A DNA stretch of 31,220 nt from Prorocentrum cordatum (lineage: Eukaryota > Sar > Dinophyceae > Prorocentrales > Prorocentraceae), in NCBI GenBank assembly GCA_963575745.1, contig CAUYUJ010019606.1:144503-175722 (forward strand), read 5' to 3'. Within the stretch, counting starts at the first letter, position 1, and each line of letters begins with the position of its first letter. Positions 26,105 through 31,220 of the stretch are shown here, in pieces. Below the pieces are notes generated by a model. The model ran no database searches. It was not told the origin of the DNA and saw nothing but the letters and a program-made list of their open reading frames with translations. Made by a program: the position numbers and the translations under genes.

Positions 26105-27304
26105 ACTGGACGCCGGCGGTAAACCGTCAACCTTGGTTACCGCCGGGAGACTCGTAGAGCTTCCAGCTCGACGAAGTTGAGAACACCGAGAACCTACCAA
26201 CATTCCGACTCATAGTAAATATTTTGTGTCCTCTCAATGCGACAGGCGGACGCGTCTCATGTCTGCGAGTCGACTTCTATCATTACCAGCCCTGCAGCCC
26301 CCCTACAGCCCGAGTTGAGTGCAGAAAACTGACAGCACCTCTCAGGATGACTCCAACAATACAGTAGTTTCGCAGACCTAATTCAGGCAGCAGACGAGTT
26401 CCGAGCTCTGGTCTCTGCAGGCGGATGCGCCTGATGTCTCTGAATCGATTGCTGTCCCCAGCAGCACTGTAGCCTCCCCCCAGCACGAAATACCGACAGC
26501 ACTTCTCAGGATGACTCGAACAATACGAATAGTTTTGCGAACCTAGCTCGGGCAACAGGCCAAGTTCAGTGCTCTCGAGTCAACGAACAAAGGCGCCTGG
26601 TGATTTCCAATAGATTTCTGTGACTACGAGCTCTGTAGCTGCTCTACGGCTCGAGTTAAGTACAGAAAATCGAGGGCGCCTATCAAGATGATCCAAATAA
26701 TACGAATAGGTTTGCGGACCTAGCTCGGCTAGCAGACCGAGTTCAGACCTCTAGATTTAACAGGCGAACGCGCCTAATGATTCTGACTGCGATAGGTGTG
26801 CTTGCCAGCTCTGTAGCTGTCTTACAGCTCGAGTTAAGACCAGAAAACCGAGAGTTTCTGTCAAGATAACTCGAATAATACGAACAGGTTTCCGGACCTA
26901 GCTCGGCTCACAGACCGAGTTCAGACCTCTCGGTTCAACAGGCGAACGCGCCTGGTGATTCTGCATGCATTAGCTGTGAAGAAAACCGACAGCGCGTGTG
27001 AAGATGACTCGAAACGGCCGTTCCCGCCACAGTGCTTTTTGGCCTTCAAAGTTACCCGATCGAGCTGAGATCAAGATGGCGAGCGGGAATGAGATCGAAT
27101 ATCACGGGAAAAAATACTAGAGCTCTAACGAATTGTCAAATTTTGAGAACAAAATTTTCAACCGACCAAAAGTCACCAAAAGTTCCGTCGAGATTTTTCT
27201 TGCCAACTAGCTCTCCAGCGCTTCGGAATTACTCTAAAGCTTCCAGCAACAACTTGCTAAGGGAAGCTCTACGCGTTACTTGCCAACGGAAGCTCTACGA
27301 GTTA
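26105..27304 (-). mobile_element. B-type unit B7, complete
   Basis: Hairpin ACTGGACGCCGGCGGTAAACC…GGTTACCGCC, subterminal ACTCGTAGAGCTTCC at 26150-26164, four to five satellite monomers (26230-27005), conserved 5' block 27010-27250, and two successive 5' tips: GGAAGCTCTACGCGT (27262-27276) and GGAAGCTCTACGAGT (27288-27302). The doubled tip suggests one lost outer unit or a local slip. Its left neighbour B6 ends immediately before (CGAGTTACTGG). Confidence 0.75.
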
Positions 27305-27719
27305 CTTGTAAGCGTCCACTTGTAAGCGTCCAAAACCCGGATAGCGAAGCCAAGCGCGGAACGCCGCACGGGGGCCTCTGCCAGGCCGTCTGAAACGATG
27401 CGCGGGACGCTGGAAACCTCGCAGGAGACGCTTGCAGGGGCGCCGTTTGCGATGCGTGGGGCCCTGCAAAGCGCGCAAGGAAGATCTGCCTAGGAGCCTG
27501 GAAAAACTGCCGAAGCTCTTCCGAAGCTCTGCCGAAGCGCTTCGCGCACCCTTCAGCCACGCGTATTGGGAAACGCTAGGAAGCCACGCTCCCGGACCCG
27601 CTGCAACCTCCGGCAACCTGCTGCGAGAATTGTGGACCGGCGGAGGTGGGCGCGTGCTCCTCACCACCCACCGCCGGCTTCTTATCTGGAACCCTCCGCT
27701 CTCCAAGGAGCTATCCGGG
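27305..27719 (-). mobile_element. C-type element, complete, with doubled outer end
   Basis: Outer-end motif CTTGTAAGCGTCCA occurs twice (27305-27318, 27319-27332), then AAAA, then CCCGGATAGC at 27336-27345; the matching inverted repeat GCTATCCGGG is at 27710-27719. Compared with the copy at 13201 both repeats carry T/A where that copy has G/C (GATAGC/GCTATC against GAGAGC/GCTCTC), so pairing is preserved. Interior GC-rich with GCGCGGGACGCTGG, GAAGCTCTTCCGAAGCTCTG and CTGCGAGAATTGTGGACCGG, the last shared with 13408. No protein is recognised. Confidence 0.7.
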
Positions 27720-27894
27720 AAAAACCCGGATAGCGAAGCGAAGCGCGGAACGCCGCACGGGGATCTCTGCCAGGCCGCCTGAAACGATGCGCGGGACGCT
27801 GGAAACCTCGCAGGAGACGCTCGCAGGGGCGCCGTTTACGATGCGTGGGGCCCTGCAAAGCGCGCAAGGAAGATCTGCCTAGGAGCCTGGAAGA
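27720..27894 (-). repeat. C-type element, 3' part, interrupted by B8
   Basis: A second copy starts at once (CCCGGATAGC at 27725-27734) and follows 27336-27505 almost exactly until GCCTGGAAGA, where ACTGGGCGCC of B8 begins. The copy at 27500 continues AAACTGCCG there, so the insertion again falls next to a T on the element strand (CAGT|TTTTCC). The remainder is not seen in the window. Confidence 0.65.
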
Positions 27895-29127
27895 ACTGGG
27901 CGCCGGCGGTAAACCGTCAACCTTTGTTACCGCCGGGGGACTCGTAGAGCTTCCTGACAACATATAATGTCGAAGAAAATTGCAGAGAACGAATAGTTTT
28001 TCAGCCCAACTCGAGTATCAGACCGAGTTCGGACCTCTGAATGCAGCAGACAGAGGCGTCTGATGTCTCCGAATCGATTTCTGTGATTACCCGCCCTGCA
28101 GCTCCCCTACAGCCCGAGCTAAGTGCAGAACGCCGACAGTAGCTCTCAAGATGACTGGAAGAATACGAACAGTTTCGTGATTCTAGATCGCGCAGCAGAA
28201 ACCGATGTTCCAAGAGCTCTGGATTCACAGGCCGAAACGCGCCTGATTATTTCATGAGTGCACAGGTGTGCTGTACCAGGCTCTGTAGCTGGCCCTACAG
28301 CTCGAGTTAAGTACAAAATACCGACAACGCGTATCAGATGACTCGAATAAATAGAATAGGTTTGCGGACCTAGCGTCGCCTAAATAGCATACGAGTTCAG
28401 ACCTATGAAACCTCAACAGTAGAACAGAACGCGCCTGAATTATTCCTTATTGGCGATAAGTGTGCTTACCAGACACTGTAGCTGCCCCTACAGCTCGAGT
28501 TAGAAGTTAATAATGAAAATAACCGACAAACAACGCGTATCAAGTTGACTCGAATAATACGAATAGGTTTGCGGACCTAGCTCGGCTAGCAGACCGAGTT
28601 CAGACCTATGAATTCAACAGGCGACCGCGCCTGATCATTCTGCGTGCGATAGGCGTGCTCACCAGCACTTTAGCTGCCCCACAGCTCGAGTTAAGTAGAA
28701 AATACCGACAACGCGTATCAAGTTGACTCGAATAATACGAATAGGTTTGCGGACCTACCTCGGCTAGCAGACCGAGTTCAGACCTATGGATTCAACAGGC
28801 GAACGCGCCTGAAGATTCTTAGTGCGATAGCTGTGCTTACAAGCTCTGTAGCTACCATACAGCTCGAGTTAAGTACAAAATACCGACAGCGAATATCAAA
28901 ATGACTCGAAACGGCCGTTCCCGCCACAGTGCTTTTTGGCCTTCAAAGTTACCCGATCGAGCTGAGATCAAGATGGCGCGCGGAAATAAGATCGAATATC
29001 ACGGGAAAAAATACTAGAGCTCTAAGAAATGGTCAAATTTCGAGAACAAAATTTTCAACCGACCCAAAGTCAGCAAAAGTTCCGTCGAGATTTGTCTTGC
29101 CAACTAGCTCTCGAGCGCGCCGGAATT
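27895..29127 (-). mobile_element. B-type unit B8
   Basis: Hairpin ACTGGGCGCCGGCGGTAAACC…TGTTACCGCC, subterminal ACTCGTAGAGCTTCC at 27940-27954, 3' block (CATATAATGTCGAAG), about five satellite monomers, several carrying extra small insertions between 28200 and 28510, and conserved 5' block 28905-29127 ending GGAATT. The tip is absent; B9 follows directly. Confidence 0.7.
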
Positions 29128-30687
29128 ACTGGACGCCGGCGGTTAACCGTGAACCTTGGTTACCGCCGGGAGACTCGTAGAGCTTCCAGCTCGACTGAAG
29201 TTGAGAACACCGTGTGTCCTCTCAATGCGACAGGCGGACGCGTCTGATGTCTGCGAGTCGACTTCTATCATTACCAGCCCTACAGATCCCCTACAGCCCG
29301 AGTTCAGTGCAGAAAACTGACAGCACCTCTCAGGATGACTCCAACAATACAGTAGTTTCGCAGACCTAATTCGGGCAGCAGACGAGTTCCGAGCTCTGGT
29401 CTCTGCAGGCGGATGCGCCTGATGTCTCCAAATCGATTGCTGTCCCCAGGCCTCCCCCAGCACGAAATACCGACAGCACTTCTCAGAATGACTCGAACAA
29501 TACCAATAGTTTTGCGAACCTAGCTCGGGCAGGCCAAGTTCAGTGTTCTCGAGTCAACGAACAAAGGCGCCTGGTGATTTCCAATAGGTTTCTGTGACTA
29601 CGAGCTCTGTAGCTGCCCTACGGCTCGAGATAAGTACAAAAAAACGAGGGCGCCTATCAAGATGACCCAAATAATACGAATAGGTTTGCGGACCTAGCTC
29701 GGCTAGCAGACCGAGTTCAGACCTCTAGATTCAACAGGCGAACGCGCCTTATGATTCTGACTGCGATAGGTGTGCTTGCCAGCTCTTTAGCTGTCTTACA
29801 GCTCGAGTTAAGACCAGAAAACTGAGAGTGTCTCTTAAGATGACTCGAATAATACGAACAGGTTTCCGGACCTAGCTCGGCTCACAGACCGAGGTGAGAC
29901 CTCTGGGTTCAACAGACGAACGCGTCTGATCATTCTGCATGCATTAGCTGTGCTTATCAGCTCTGTAGCTGCCCTAGAGCTCGAGTTATGTTCAGAAAAC
30001 CGAAAGCGCGTATCAAGATGACTCGAAACGGGCGTTTCCGCCACAGTGCTTGTTGGCCTTCAAAGTCCCCCGATCGAGCTGAGATCGAGATGGCGAGCGG
30101 GAATCAGATCGAATATCACGAGAAAAAATACTAGAGCTCTAACGAATGGTGATTTCGAGAACAAAACTGGCGCCGGCGGTAAACCTTCAACCTGGTCACT
30201 GCCGGGAACCTCGTAGAGCTCCTCTCACTGGTAAGAGTGCAGAGAATCGAAACAGAGTGAAAAAATATAGATTTTTCGAAAATCTTTATTTTCGATATTT
30301 TCGATCTTCATATTTCCTCAGTTCCCGGGAGTCAACTCATGCAAAAATGCATCGGCAAAGCTGAGCTGCTCTCAGAAAGGATTTTATGCGCCAATGCGAT
30401 GCGCAAAAATCTGCTTTCTCAAAATGAATAGTCAAATATCTTTTAAAATCTCGCACAACCAACCAAAAGTCACCAATTTGTCCTTTCTGACCAAGCGGTC
30501 CAACTAGCTCCACCCCGCGCCGGAATTCCTCTAGCTCATCGATGACGAAGAGCTCTACGAGGTATTTTCAACTGAGCAGAAGTCAGCAAAAGTTCCGTCG
30601 AGATTTTTCTTGCGAACTGGCTCTCTAGCGCTCCGGAATTACTCTAGAGCTTCCAGCAATAACTTGCTAAGGAAAGCTCTAAGAGTT
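29128..30687 (-). mobile_element. B-type unit B9, interrupted by an A unit
   Basis: Hairpin ACTGGACGCCGGCGGTTAACC…GGTTACCGCC, subterminal ACTCGTAGAGCTTCC at 29173-29187, about four satellite monomers (close to those of B7), conserved 5' block 30015-30165. After the A unit at 30166-30563 the 5' block resumes (TTTTCAACTGAGCAG) and ends with a mutated tip GGAAAGCTCTAAGAGT at 30671-30686. Confidence 0.75.
30166..30563 (-). mobile_element. Complete A unit, 398 bp, cleanly inserted in B9
   Basis: ACTGGCGCCGGCGGTAAACC hairpin at left, subterminal ACCTCGTAGAGCTC at 30208-30221, 5' tip GAGCTCTACGAGGT at 30550-30563. Flanks CGAGAACAAA and ATTTTCAAC rejoin to CGAGAACAAAATTTTCAAC, exactly the sequence of B7 (27143-27161 region). 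On the element strand the site is GAAAAT|TTTG: T|T, with nothing duplicated or lost. This copy defines the mobile unit's two ends. Confidence 0.85.
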
Positions 30688-31026
30688 ACTGGCGCCGGCG
30701 GTGAACCGTCAACCTGGTCACCGCCGGGAACCTCGTAGAGCTCCTTGAATCCGTGAGAAAGCTGAGCATCAAAGCGGGAGCTTCTGGGAGCTTTTCTACA
30801 AAAACTTCAAGTTGAGATTTTTTCGGAGTCAACATGAAGTCGGTTCCTTCAAGTGAACTGGTACTGAAAATGACTCTAGATGGCCGAGCTGATCAGGAAA
30901 CGAAGTTTATATCTCAATGCTCGGAGTAAAAATCTGCTTTTTCAAAATGAATTGTCAAATATCTTTCAAAAAATTGCAAAACCACCCAAAAGTTGTCACA
31001 TTGTCCGCCTCGGCCGGCTGGACCAA
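30688..31026 (-). repeat. A1 unit, 3' part
   Basis: Hairpin ACTGGCGCCGGCGGTGAACC…GGTCACCGCC, subterminal ACCTCGTAGAGCTC at 30730-30743, A1 body to GGCTGGACCAA at 31026. It ends at the same internal site (GACCAA) where other A units are interrupted, but what follows is unique DNA. Confidence 0.65.
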
Positions 31027-31220
31027 CGTTCTCACTCCCAGCGAAGCTATTCATATGAAGTCTCGCGCTCTCAGTGAGAGCGCGAGACCATTCTGCGTCG
31101 ACAAAAATGCACCAGAACTCTCTAGGTCACCCATAGATCGATATAAATTAGAAAAAAATCATCCGACACAAAAAATATAAATTTGTACAAATCGATATTT
31201 TTCATTAATTTTGAAAATTC
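31027..31220. other. Unique AT-rich sequence with a perfect hairpin
   Basis: No similarity to families A, B or C. A 13-bp perfect inverted repeat, TCTCGCGCTCTCA / TGAGAGCGCGAGA with a one-base centre, spans 31061-31087. The rest is AT-rich (ATAAATTTGTACAAATCGAT and similar). It is either the 3' end of another element inserted at the A unit's internal site or the far side of the repeat cluster. No gene is visible. Confidence 0.5.

Noticed and set aside
27032-27325. Similar 68-97 codon frames MLFGLQSYPIELRSRWRAG in three B units (25859, 27032, 28929)
   Set aside because: They coincide with the conserved 5' block of B units and use TTG/CTG-type or chance starts. The other B copies (6493, 7478, 19747) have indels in it, so DNA-level conservation is the simpler explanation.

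Overview
The window is nuclear DNA from a dinoflagellate. The deciding evidence is an exact copy of 21 nt of the dinoflagellate trans-spliced leader (minus strand, 12401 to 12381), joined to a truncated older leader, then a long reading frame, then an A-run. This is the known signature of a spliced-leader mRNA reverse-transcribed back into the genome. I see no rRNA, tRNA, CRISPR array or bacterial operon. Almost every short reading frame in the window falls inside repeats and is not treated as a gene.

Nearly all of the 31 kb consists of repeats inserted into one another. There are two related families with one architecture. Each starts with a 14-15 bp motif at the 5' tip (A: ACCTCGTAGAGCTC; B: ACTCGTAGAGCTTCC). 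The inverted copy of that motif lies just inside the 3' end and is followed directly by a GC-rich hairpin that ends in CCAGT. A units are about 400 bp. B units are 0.6-1.6 kb and carry arrays of a ~177-bp satellite between a conserved 5' block and the hairpin. Several A units can be excised on paper to restore the sequence they interrupt, and in each case the insertion lies between two T residues with no target duplication. Asymmetric inverted repeats, a 3' hairpin, an internal minisatellite and T|T insertion are the hallmarks of non-autonomous Helentron (Helitron2) elements of the DINE-1/HINE kind. Strands below follow that convention: on the minus strand the hairpin is at the left. A third family, C, is GC-rich with CCCGGAKAGC inverted repeats.

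Layout: 1-2135, minus-strand A units nested like brackets, starting inside an RNase H fragment; 2178-2616, a second RNase H fragment; 2617-5293, a block of plus-strand A units including a 530-bp higher-order duplication; 5317-10080, B and A units with satellites; 10110-12402, the spliced-leader retrocopy with a 546-codon frame of unknown function; 12403-14703, more A/satellite units and a C element; 14734-15956, an unidentified insert with an 8-bp target duplication; 15957-22992, A, B and reversed pieces plus a foldback; 22993-26104, a B unit holding the longest RNase H copy (23094-24494); 26105-31026, B, C and A units; 31027-31220, unique AT-rich DNA.

The main discovery candidate is that the foreign inserts converge on one place: the loop of the 3' terminal hairpin. 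The A-tails of the spliced-leader retrocopy and of two RNase H copies all join the repeat at the same loop position (after AACCGTCAACCTGG or its equivalent), and the 14734-15956 insert uses that same position with duplication of CAACCTGG. This suggests a docking site for retroposition that would load mRNA copies into a rolling-circle-type element. The RNase H copies also share an unusual motif order (Asp3-Asp4 before Asp1-Glu2, then stop), which points to a circularly permuted RNase H fold.
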